A stretch of 64,000 nucleotides of DNA, from the NCBI RefSeq assembly GCF_021083185.1, contig NZ_JAIGQB010000010.1, positions 62,001-126,000 on the forward strand, written 5' to 3'. The notes beneath the pieces are model-generated. The model worked only from the letters and a program-made list of their open reading frames with translations. It did no database searches and was not told the origin of the DNA. Each line of letters opens with the position of its first letter. Positions within the stretch are counted from its first letter, which is position 1. Below are positions 16,589-23,857 of the stretch, one piece after another. A program made the translations under genes and the position numbers. Source of the DNA: Nocardioides furvisabuli (lineage in GTDB: Bacteria; Actinomycetota; Actinomycetes; Propionibacteriales; Nocardioidaceae).

Positions 16589-17761
16589 TCAGGGCACCGG
16601 CGGACCGTCCGGCGCCAGGAAGGGCGAGCCGTCGTCGCGCGGCCCGCCCCACGACGGCTCCTCCGCCGTCTGCGGTGCCACTTCGTGAGGCTCGATCTCG
16701 CCGGACGCGATCTGCTCGGCGAAGTGGCACGCGACCCGGTGTCCCTCCGACGCGCCGTCGACCTCCACCACCCTCAGCTCGGGCCGCTCGGTGTCGCACC
16801 GCGTCTCCTGGCGCCAGGGGCAGCGGGTGTGGAAGCGGCACCCGGTGGGCGGGTTCGCCGGCGAGGGCAGGTCGCCGGTGAGCAGGATCTGCTGGCGGGT
16901 GTCCTCGAGGGTCGGGTCGGGCACCGGGACCGCGGACATGAGGGCGCGCGTGTAGGGATGGAGCGGCACGTCGTAGAGCTCGCCCGCCTCGGACTCCTCG
17001 ACCAGGCCGCCGAGGTACATCACGCCGATCCGGTCGCTGATGTGGCGCACCACGGCGAGGTCGTGGGCGACGACGAGATAGGTGAGCCCGAGCTCGTCCT
17101 GCAGGTCCTGCAGCAGGTTGATCACCTGCGCCTGGATCGAGACGTCGAGGGCGCTGACGGGCTCGTCAGCGACGATCAGGTCGGGACCGACGGAGAGTGC
17201 GCGTGCGATGCCGATGCGTTGACGCTGGCCGCCGGAGAACTCGTGCGGGTACTTCTTCAGGCCCGCAGGAGGGAGCCCGACCGCCGACATGAGCTCGCGG
17301 AGCCGGGCGTGCGTGGCGGACTTGTCGGTGTCGAGGCCGTGGGCGCGCATGCCCTCCAGGAGGAGCGCCTCCACCGTCTGCCGGGGGTCCAGGCTCGACA
17401 TCGGGTCCTGGAAGACCATCTGGAACCGCTTGCGCTCGGTGCGGAGGTCCTCGCCCCTGAGGGAGGCGATGTCCACCCCGTCGAAGACCACCGAGCCCGC
17501 CGTCGGCGGCTCGAGGTTGAGGATCGCCTTGCCCAGCGTGGACTTGCCGCAGCCGGACTCCCCCACCAGTCCGTAGGTCTCGCCGCGCCGGATGGTGAGG
17601 TCGACACCGTCCACGGCGCGGACGTGGCCCACTGTGCGGTCGAAGATGATGCCGCTCTTGATCGGGAAGTGGACCTCGAGACCGCTCACCTCGACCAGCA
17701 CCTCGCCGGGGGCGGCCGTACGCCGTGCCCGGGCCGTGTCGACACCTGTCGAGCCGGTCAT
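16589..17761 (-). CDS. oppF: Oligopeptide/dipeptide ABC transporter ATP-binding protein (OppF/DppF type)
   Basis: Second ATPase of a peptide importer, 390 residues. It has the Walker [10 protein letters not shown] (about 75-83), the signature FSGGQRQRIGIARAL, Walker B LIVADEPVSALD, and the C-terminal oligopeptide_HTH-type Cys cluster (CRFHTRCPWRQETRC) that is typical of Opp/Dpp ATPases. The ATG at 17761 overlaps the preceding oppD stop as ATGA. Last gene of the five-gene operon, and convergent with the RecB-like gene at a gap of 10 bp. Substrate class is peptide or nickel-like; sequence alone does not decide. Confidence 0.92.
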   Translation of the reverse strand: MTGSTGVDTARARRTAAPGEVLVEVSGLEVHFPIKSGIIFDRTVGHVRAVDGVDLTIRRGETYGLVGESGCGKSTLGKAILNLEPPTAGSVVFDGVDIASLRGEDLRTERKRFQMVFQDPMSSLDPRQTVEALLLEGMRAHGLDTDKSATHARLRELMSAVGLPPAGLKKYPHEFSGGQRQRIGIARALSVGPDLIVADEPVSALDVSIQAQVINLLQDLQDELGLTYLVVAHDLAVVRHISDRIGVMYLGGLVEESEAGELYDVPLHPYTRALMSAVPVPDPTLEDTRQQILLTGDLPSPANPPTGCRFHTRCPWRQETRCDTERPELRVVEVDGASEGHRVACHFAEQIASGEIEPHEVAPQTAEEPSWGGPRDDGSPFLAPDGPPVP

Positions 17762-18780
17762 CGAGACACCCCCATCGGGTTGAAGCAGCGCAGGCCGACC
17801 ACGTCGTCCCCTTCCCACGCGGGTGTCTTCTCGACGCACACGTCGAGCGCGTTGGAGCAGCGTGGGGCGAACGCGCACGCGGAGTCCCACGGCAGGTTGT
17901 CGGCCACGGACCCGGGGATGGGCGAGAGCGCCTCGCCACGCGGCGCGTCCAGGCGCGGGATGGAGTCGAGCAGGCCGACTGTGTAGGGGTGGCGCGGTCG
18001 TGCGAACAACCCGTGGCGGGTGCCGCGCTCGACGATCTTCCCGCCGTAGAGCACGTTGACCTCGTCGCAGAGGCCGGCCACGACGCCCAGGTCGTGGGTG
18101 ATCATCACCATGGCCGTGCCGGTCTCGACCACGAGGTCCTTGAGCAGGGCGAGGATCTGCGCCTGGATGGTCACGTCGAGGGCGGTGGTGGGCTCGTCGG
18201 CGATCAGCAGCCGCGGCTGGCAGGCCAGCGCCATGGCGATGAGAGCTCGCTGGCGCATCCCGCCGCTGAGCTGGTGGGGGTAGTTGGCCAGCCGGGCCCG
18301 TGGGTCCGGGATGCCGACCCGCTCCAGGAGCTCGGCGGCCTTGGGCATCGCCTCCTTGCGGCTGAGGCCCTGGTGGCGCTCCATCACCTCGGTGACCTGC
18401 CGACCGATTTGGATGACCGGGTTCAGCGAGGACAGCGGGTCCTGGAAGATCATCGCGATGTCGGCGCCTCGCCGGTCGCGCATCTGCTGGGCCGACAGCG
18501 ACAGCAGGTCCTCGCCGTCGAAGACAGCGGTGCCCTCGACGGTGTTGCCCCGCGTCGGCAGCAGGCCCATGATCGCGAGCGAGGTCACGGACTTGCCGCA
18601 CCCCGACTCCCCCACCAGGCCGACGGTCTGCCCGGGACGGACGTCGAAGCTGACGCCGTCGACGGCGCGGAAGGGTTCCTCGCCACGACGGCCGAACGTG
18701 ACGCGCAGGTCGCGCACCGCGAGCAGCGGCTCGCCGTGTCGCACGGCGGGCTGGATCGGTTGCGTGCTCACCGCACTCAC
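17758..18780 (-). CDS. oppD: Oligopeptide/dipeptide ABC transporter ATP-binding protein (OppD/DppD type)
   Basis: First ATPase of the importer, 340 residues. Walker A GESGCGKS, signature [15 protein letters not shown], Walker [13 protein letters not shown] and the C-terminal Cys cluster ([14 protein letters not shown]) are all visible. GTG at 18780 overlaps the stop codon of oppC as GTGA; a long in-frame extension into oppC is an artefact. OppD and OppF ATPases form the heterodimeric motor that pairs with OppB/OppC. Confidence 0.93.
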   Translation of the reverse strand: MSAVSTQPIQPAVRHGEPLLAVRDLRVTFGRRGEEPFRAVDGVSFDVRPGQTVGLVGESGCGKSVTSLAIMGLLPTRGNTVEGTAVFDGEDLLSLSAQQMRDRRGADIAMIFQDPLSSLNPVIQIGRQVTEVMERHQGLSRKEAMPKAAELLERVGIPDPRARLANYPHQLSGGMRQRALIAMALACQPRLLIADEPTTALDVTIQAQILALLKDLVVETGTAMVMITHDLGVVAGLCDEVNVLYGGKIVERGTRHGLFARPRHPYTVGLLDSIPRLDAPRGEALSPIPGSVADNLPWDSACAFAPRCSNALDVCVEKTPAWEGDDVVGLRCFNPMGVSR

Positions 18781-19751
18781 CTCCGGGTCTTGGGGTCGAG
18801 GGCTTCGCGCAGCGACTCGCCCATCAGCGTGAACCCCAGCGCCACCACGATGATGCAGGCGGCCGGGTAGAAGGCCAGGTGCGGCTCCTGGCCGAGGTAG
18901 GGCTGCGCTGCTCCCAGCATCTGGCCCCACTCCGGTCGGCGGTCGTCGGGGTTGCCCAGTCCGAGGAAGGACAGGGCGGCCGCGTCGATGATGGCCACCG
19001 CGAGCACCAGCGTGGCCTGCACGATGACCGGGCCGAGGGCGTTGGGGAGCATGTGGCGGAAGACGATCGCGTGCGGCTTCACCCCGAGCGACCTGGCCGC
19101 GAGGACGTGGTCGCTGGCGCGCTGGCCCAGCATCGAGCCGCGCAGCAGGCGGGCGAAGATCGGCACCTGGACGGTCGCGATGGCGATGATCAGCGTCCAC
19201 TGGCTCGGTCTGCTCGCCAGCGCGGCGATCGTGAACGCGAGCAGCAGGGACGGGATGGACAGCATCACGTCGACCACGCGCATCACCAACGAGTCGACCC
19301 AGCCGGCGAACGCGCCCGCGACGGTGCCGAGCGTGACGCCGCCGAGGAGGCCGAAGAGGGTCGCGAGGACTCCCACCATCAGGGTCTGCTGGCTGCCCAC
19401 GAGGAGCCGCGAGAGGAGGTCGCGACCCTTGTCGTCGCCGCCGAGCGGGTGGCCGGGCTCAGGCCCGGGCACGGGGTTGGTCTGGGGCCGGATGTCGTCC
19501 AGGAGCGGACGTGCCGCCGGGTCGTAGGGCGCGAGCCAGGGGGCGATGACGGCCAGCACCACGAAGGTGATCGTGATCGCCAGGCCCACGAGGAAGACCG
19601 GGTTGCGACGCAACCTCCGCCAGGCGCTGACGATGAGGGAGACACCGCCCTCCTCGTCCGCCGACGCGCGGGCCAGGGCGTCTAGGCGCTGCTTGCGCCG
19701 GTCGGCGTACGACGTGCGCGCGGGAGTCTGCTGCGGGGACTGGTCACTCAT
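18777..19751 (-). CDS. oppC: Peptide ABC transporter permease (OppC/DppC type)
   Basis: Inner-membrane permease of 324 residues with about six spans. The family's N-terminal cytoplasmic lead-in and first span (WRRLRRNPVFLVGLAI), the HPLGGDDKGRDLLSRLL motif, and the permease EAA-loop region (AARSLGVKPHAIVFRHMLPN) are present. ATG 19751 sits 4 bp after the oppB stop. The 50-residue N-terminal tail is longer than in enteric OppC. Confidence 0.93.
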   Translation of the reverse strand: MSDQSPQQTPARTSYADRRKQRLDALARASADEEGGVSLIVSAWRRLRRNPVFLVGLAITITFVVLAVIAPWLAPYDPAARPLLDDIRPQTNPVPGPEPGHPLGGDDKGRDLLSRLLVGSQQTLMVGVLATLFGLLGGVTLGTVAGAFAGWVDSLVMRVVDVMLSIPSLLLAFTIAALASRPSQWTLIIAIATVQVPIFARLLRGSMLGQRASDHVLAARSLGVKPHAIVFRHMLPNALGPVIVQATLVLAVAIIDAAALSFLGLGNPDDRRPEWGQMLGAAQPYLGQEPHLAFYPAACIIVVALGFTLMGESLREALDPKTRR

Positions 19752-19755
19752 GGCG

Positions 19756-20766
19756 TCACCTCGTCCTGATCCGGGGGTCGATGAGCGCGTAGGTGATGTC
19801 CACGAGCAGGTTGACGAGCACGTAGATCGCGGCGGCGGCCATGATGAGGACCTGCAGCACCGGGTAGTCCTTCTGCAGGAAGCCCTCGGCCAGGGCTTGC
19901 CCGACACCGCGCCAGGAGAACACCGTCTCGGTGAGGACCGCCCCGGACAGAAGCGCGCCGACCTGTAGGCCCACGGTGGTGACCACCGGGAGCATCGCGT
20001 TGCGCAGGACGTGCCGCCCGCGGATCACCTTCGCGGTGAGGCCCTTGGCCTCCGCGGTGCGGACGTAGTCCTCGTCCAGCACGTCGAGCACCGACGCCCG
20101 CGTGATGCGGAAGACCACGGCGAACGGGATGGTGGCCAGGGCCAGCGAGGGCAGCACCAGGTGCTTGAGGGCGTCCCACGCCGCGTCCCACTCCCGCGTC
20201 AGGATCCCGTCGAGGACGAAGAGCCCGGTCACGCGGGTGGCGTCCAGCCCGATGCTCTGCCGGCCGGAGACGGGGAGCAGGTTCCACTCCACCGCGAAGA
20301 AGTACTTCAGCAGGAACGCCGTGAAGAACACCGGGACGGCCACCCCGACGAGCGAGAAGATCACCGACGTGGTGTCGAGCGCGGTGCCCTTGCGGCGGGC
20401 AGCGAGGTAGCCGAGGGGGATGCCGAGGGCGATCGCGATCACGAGGGCGAAGAACGACAGCTCGAGCGTCGCCGGGAGGCGGCTCAGGAAGATGTCCAGC
20501 GCGTCCTCGCCGGGGAGCACCTGCGTGGACACCCCGAAGTCCCCCTGGAACGCGCGCTGCATGAACCGCACGTATTGCACGGGAAGGGGCTGGTCGAGGC
20601 CGAGCGCGCGCTCCAGCGCCTCGCGACGCGCCTCGGTCTGGCGCTCGCCCAGCAGGGCGGACACCGGACCGCCCGGCAGGGAGCGCAGCCAGACGAAGAC
20701 GAGCAGCGACAGGACCAGCAGGACGCCCACCATCTGCAGCAGACGTCGTACGACGAAACGAAGCAT
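19756..20766 (-). CDS. oppB: Peptide ABC transporter permease (OppB/DppB type)
   Basis: Partner permease, 336 residues. It begins MLRFVVRRLLQMVGVLLVLS, the usual OppB start, with about six spans and the EAA loop (RTAEAKGLTAKVIRGRHVLRN). ATG 20766 has GAGGAGA 4-5 bases upstream, so the 20-residue upstream extension is discarded. A strong hairpin at 20790-20820 separates it from oppA. Confidence 0.93.
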   Translation of the reverse strand: MLRFVVRRLLQMVGVLLVLSLLVFVWLRSLPGGPVSALLGERQTEARREALERALGLDQPLPVQYVRFMQRAFQGDFGVSTQVLPGEDALDIFLSRLPATLELSFFALVIAIALGIPLGYLAARRKGTALDTTSVIFSLVGVAVPVFFTAFLLKYFFAVEWNLLPVSGRQSIGLDATRVTGLFVLDGILTREWDAAWDALKHLVLPSLALATIPFAVVFRITRASVLDVLDEDYVRTAEAKGLTAKVIRGRHVLRNAMLPVVTTVGLQVGALLSGAVLTETVFSWRGVGQALAEGFLQKDYPVLQVLIMAAAAIYVLVNLLVDITYALIDPRIRTR

Positions 20767-20789
20767 GGTTCTCCTCAGCCACCGGCGTT

Positions 20790-20820
20790 CAGGGGGTCGT
20801 CCGGACCGGACGACCCCCTG
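20790..20820. terminator. 15-bp inverted repeat between oppA and oppB
   Basis: Arms at 20790-20804 and 20806-20820 are perfectly complementary, flanking a single A, so the RNA can form a stem of about 13 bp with a tight loop. It lies 36 bp after the oppA stop and 24 bp before oppB. No T-tract follows on the minus strand. It is best read as an attenuator or 3' stabiliser that gives more oppA than oppBCDF message, a known pattern in ABC operons. Confidence 0.6.
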
Positions 20821-20855
20821 ACTCACACCTCATGTCTCACAGGGCGATGAGTGCC

Positions 20856-22526
20856 TCACTCACCGCCGACGGTGACGGTGTCGAACTCCTCGGCCGTCAG
20901 CGGGCTGGGGACCAGGCCGTCCACGCCGGGGCCGACCACGAGAGCAGGCGGCGAGTGGCTGATCGGCAGGCCCGGGAGGTACTCCTCCATGATCTGCCTG
21001 TTGATCTCCTCGAAGGCTGCGCCGCGCTCGTCCTCGTCCACGACGGCGTCGGCGGCCTTGAGGTCGTCGGCCAGCTGCTTGCCCCACGGCATGACGTCGG
21101 TGGCGAAGTCGTTGTCCTTCAGGTTGCCGAAGAACGTGCCGATGAAGTTGTAGGCCGAGTCGTAGTCACCGGTCCAGCCGAGGATGTAGGCGTCGTACTT
21201 GCCCGGCTCACCGGACACGTTGTCGAGGTAGCCGCCGTTCCAGGCCGCCGTCGACACCTTCACGTTGATCCCCACGGCCTCGAGGTCGGTGCGCAGGGCC
21301 TCGTAGATCTTCTGCGGGTCCGGCATGTAGGGGCGCGAGACCTCGGTCGGGTAGGCGAAGTTGAGCGTCATGCCCTCGGCGCCGGCCTCGGCCAGCAGTC
21401 GCTTGGCCTCGTCCGGGTCGTAGGCGTACGGCTCGAGCTCGGTGTTGTAGCCGCTGACCGTGTCGGGCATGAACTGCGTGGCGACCGCGGCGCCCTCGGG
21501 CAGCTGCGTCTGCACGAGCTGCTCACGGTTGAGCGCGTGGTAGATCGCCTGCCGGACCTTGAGGTCCTTGAGCTTCGGGTTCGCCTCGGGGTTCAGCCCG
21601 AGGTAGAGGATGTTGAACGCGTCGCGGATCTCGACGGTGTTGCCGTCGTCGGTCAGACCGGCCCAGTCGACGGGGTTGGGGAAGTCGTAGCCGTTGATGC
21701 TGCCGGCCTCGAGCTCCTGGCGTCGGGTGCTCTCGTCCGGGATCACGCGGAAGACGAGCTCGCTGACGCCGGCCTGCTCGCCGTAGTAGTCGTCGTAGCG
21801 CTCGAGGGTGATCGAGCCGTTGGCCTCGTCGTACTCGCCAAAGGCGAACGGACCGGTTCCGACCGGGTTGTCGGCGTAGGCCGGGAAGCTGAAGCCCTCC
21901 CCCTCGGCGGCGATGCCGTTGGCGTCACCCTCCTCCATCGCGGTGGGCGACTGCATCGCCAGCGAGGCCAGCGAGAGCATGGTGGGGAAGCCCGAGGTCG
22001 GACCGCTGATCGAGATGACCGCCTCGAACTCGTCAGTCGCCTCGCAGCCCTGGTAGAGCGAGTTCTCGGCGTCGTTGGAGAACGCGCCCATCACGTAGCC
22101 CCAGTACTCGCCGGCGGTCTGGCCGGCCTCGTTCTGGTCGAACATCCGCTCGAAGTTGTAGCAGACGGCGTCGGCGTTGAAGGGTTCACCGTCGTGGAAC
22201 GTGACGTCGTCGCGCAGCGCGAAGGTCCACTCCGTGCCGTCGTCGTTGGGAGTCCACTCCGTGGCCAGCTCCGGCACGACCTCGGCGGTGCCGGGCTCGA
22301 TGCCGATGAGCCCCTCGAACATCTGGCGAGTGATGCGGAACGTCTCGCCGTCGGTGGCGTAGAAGGGGTCGAACATCTCGGGAGCACCGGCGGCGCCGAA
22401 GACGAAGGTCCCGTCGTCACCGCCTCCTCCGCTGCCCTCGTCGCGGTCGCTCTCCGCACAGCTCGCGAGGGTGGCGGCTGCGACGAGCGCAGCGGTGAGT
22501 GATGCCACGGTGCGTTTCGGGGACAT
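20856..22526 (-). CDS. oppA: Peptide ABC transporter substrate-binding lipoprotein (SBP_bac_5)
   Basis: Extracellular solute receptor of the transporter, 556 residues. A signal peptide ends in the lipobox TLASC (Cys at about 23), followed by a Gly/Asp-rich linker. The family-5 binding-protein fold is shown by FRITRQMFEGLIG, ATEWTPNDDGTEWTFALRDDVTFHDG and the C-terminal EEINRQIMEEYLPGLPISH. ATG 22526 has GAAGGA 7 bases upstream. First gene of the operon, with a probable -10 TAGGGT at 22569-22574 and a leader of about 35 nt. Confidence 0.94.
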   Translation of the reverse strand: MSPKRTVASLTAALVAAATLASCAESDRDEGSGGGGDDGTFVFGAAGAPEMFDPFYATDGETFRITRQMFEGLIGIEPGTAEVVPELATEWTPNDDGTEWTFALRDDVTFHDGEPFNADAVCYNFERMFDQNEAGQTAGEYWGYVMGAFSNDAENSLYQGCEATDEFEAVISISGPTSGFPTMLSLASLAMQSPTAMEEGDANGIAAEGEGFSFPAYADNPVGTGPFAFGEYDEANGSITLERYDDYYGEQAGVSELVFRVIPDESTRRQELEAGSINGYDFPNPVDWAGLTDDGNTVEIRDAFNILYLGLNPEANPKLKDLKVRQAIYHALNREQLVQTQLPEGAAVATQFMPDTVSGYNTELEPYAYDPDEAKRLLAEAGAEGMTLNFAYPTEVSRPYMPDPQKIYEALRTDLEAVGINVKVSTAAWNGGYLDNVSGEPGKYDAYILGWTGDYDSAYNFIGTFFGNLKDNDFATDVMPWGKQLADDLKAADAVVDEDERGAAFEEINRQIMEEYLPGLPISHSPPALVVGPGVDGLVPSPLTAEEFDTVTVGGE

Positions 22527-22568
22527 CCGAGATCCTTCCGTCCGATATGCGTTCTGGGGATGCCCCGC

Positions 22569-22574
22569 ACCCTA
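22569..22574 (-). promoter_or_regulatory. -10 box of the opp operon
   Basis: TAGGGT on the minus strand, 42 bases before the oppA ATG; no convincing -35 was seen. Confidence 0.4.
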
Positions 22575-22609
22575 GACCGCCGGACGTGACCCGGGCCACA
22601 CCGCCACGG

Positions 22610-23290
22610 TCACGGTCGTGTCACGGACGCCTTCACGCGCTGGCGGGCCACGGCGGCGAGCGAGTCGGTGTCCAGCCCGCTGAGCGTCTCGACGAAGACC
22701 CGGCGGTCCCCCTCCTGGATCGGGACGTGGTTGGGCACGCACACGACGGTGCATCCGGCCGCCGCAGCGGACGTGGCACCGGTGTTGGAGTCCTCGATCG
22801 CCAGGCAGTCGCCGGGATCCAGGCCCAGATCGGCCGCAGCCGTGAGGTAGGGCTCGGGGTGCGGCTTGCCGTGCTCCACCCGGTCGCCCGTCACCACGCT
22901 GGCGAAGGTGTCCGCGGGAAGCTGCGCCAGGATCGGGTCGACGAAGCGCTGCCACGACATCGTGACGAGAGCGCACGGGACGCCGCGTCGGACGAGGTCG
23001 GCGAGCAGCTCCTGGCCCCCGGGACGCCACGGCACGCTCTCCTCGACCCGCGCGACGACGCCGTCGAGGAGCTCCTCGACGATCTGCTCGCGGGTCCGGT
23101 CGATGCCCATGTGCTCACGGATGTAGTCCGCCGAGTCGAGCAGGGCGTTGCCGACGAGGTTCATCGCGTGCTCGTGCGACCAGGTGCCGCCGTACTTCTC
23201 GGCCATCGCGAACTCGGTCGCGACCCAGTAGGGCTCGGTGTCGACGAGGGTCCCGTCCATGTCCCAGAGCACGGCTGCGGGCGGGTGCAC
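22610..23290 (-). CDS. HAD-superfamily phosphatase (beta-phosphoglucomutase-like)
   Basis: A 226-residue HAD subfamily IA hydrolase. Motif I is WDMDGTLVDTEP (nucleophile and acid Asp), motif II Thr is in CALVTMSWQ, motif III Lys in VEHGKPHPEPYL, and motif IV CLAIEDSNTG. The cap domain (about 20-90) is helical. The substrate is not predictable; sugar phosphates are usual. The start is taken as GTG 23290. A GGAGGA sequence lies further upstream, ahead of an in-frame CTG at 23341-23339, so a longer protein from a rare start cannot be excluded. It lies 83 bp upstream of oppA on the same strand. Confidence 0.87.
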   Translation of the reverse strand: MHPPAAVLWDMDGTLVDTEPYWVATEFAMAEKYGGTWSHEHAMNLVGNALLDSADYIREHMGIDRTREQIVEELLDGVVARVEESVPWRPGGQELLADLVRRGVPCALVTMSWQRFVDPILAQLPADTFASVVTGDRVEHGKPHPEPYLTAAADLGLDPGDCLAIEDSNTGATSAAAAGCTVVCVPNHVPIQEGDRRVFVETLSGLDTDSLAAVARQRVKASVTRP

Positions 23291-23554
23291 GTCCCCGTAG
23301 GGACGCTCGTCCGACGGCGAGGGTGACTTGGCGGTGCTCAGGATGTCCTCCGAGGAAGTGCGTGGCGGTCGTGCCGGGAGTCACTCTAGATCGCGGCGGC
23401 GGACCTCGGGGCGTCGCCGGCCCGACGTGGGCCCGCTCGGGGCGCTCGACCCGCTGCGCAGGGGCACTCGCCATGGAAACGTTGCTGTGGGACCGTGGAT
23501 CGATCGGCGGTGCGCCCCGGGGTCGCCGTCCGGTCGCGACGGAGAGGTAGGACC

Positions 23555-23824
23555 ATGCCAGTCTTCATGGTGGAACGTCAGTTCGCCGGACAGCTCGACG
23601 TCCCTCCCGAGACGGCGCGGGAGGTCAATGCGATCAACGACGACGCCGGTGTGCGTTGGCTCTCCTCGTTCCTCTCGGCCGATAAGCGCAAGACCTTCTG
23701 CCTCTACGAGGCTGACGACATGGACGCGATCCGGACTGCTGCGGTCCGGGCCGGGCTCCCGGCGGACGCGATCGTGGAGCTGTCCGGCACCGTCGCGTCA
23801 GACGGAACGTTCACACCGCTCTGA
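23555..23824 (+). CDS. DUF4242 small protein (possible nickel-binding, SCO4226-like)
   Basis: An 89-residue ferredoxin-like protein of the DUF4242 family (MPVFMVERQFAGQLDV... VRWLSSFLSADKRKTFCLYEADD). The Streptomyces SCO4226 relative has been described as nickel-binding; whether the same residues are used here is not checked. ATG 23555 has an AGAGG Shine-Dalgarno about 8 bases upstream, and the upstream 20-codon extension is Arg-rich and rejected. It converges with the LuxR-type regulator gene 19 bp away. In many actinobacteria such small proteins sit beside signalling or regulatory ATPases; a link is inferred only. Confidence 0.8.
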   Translation: MPVFMVERQFAGQLDVPPETAREVNAINDDAGVRWLSSFLSADKRKTFCLYEADDMDAIRTAAVRAGLPADAIVELSGTVASDGTFTPL

Positions 23825-23835
23825 CCGGTCGTCCG

Positions 23836-23857
23836 GGTCCGGTTCACCCGCCGGACC
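23836..23857. terminator. Hairpin between convergent DUF4242 and LuxR-regulator genes
   Basis: A 7-bp stem GGTCCGG / CCGGACC with an 8-base loop spans the stop codon of the regulator at 23844-23846. Plausible bidirectional terminator. Confidence 0.4.

Noticed and set aside
16575..16592. CTGAC/GTCAG arms in the 10-bp gap between the RecB-like gene and oppF
   Set aside because: Only 5 bp of stem, although both stop codons lie in it. Noted but not called.
23465..23500. GGAAAC-type ECF sigma -35 upstream of DUF4242
   Set aside because: No matching -10 at the required 16-17 base spacing.
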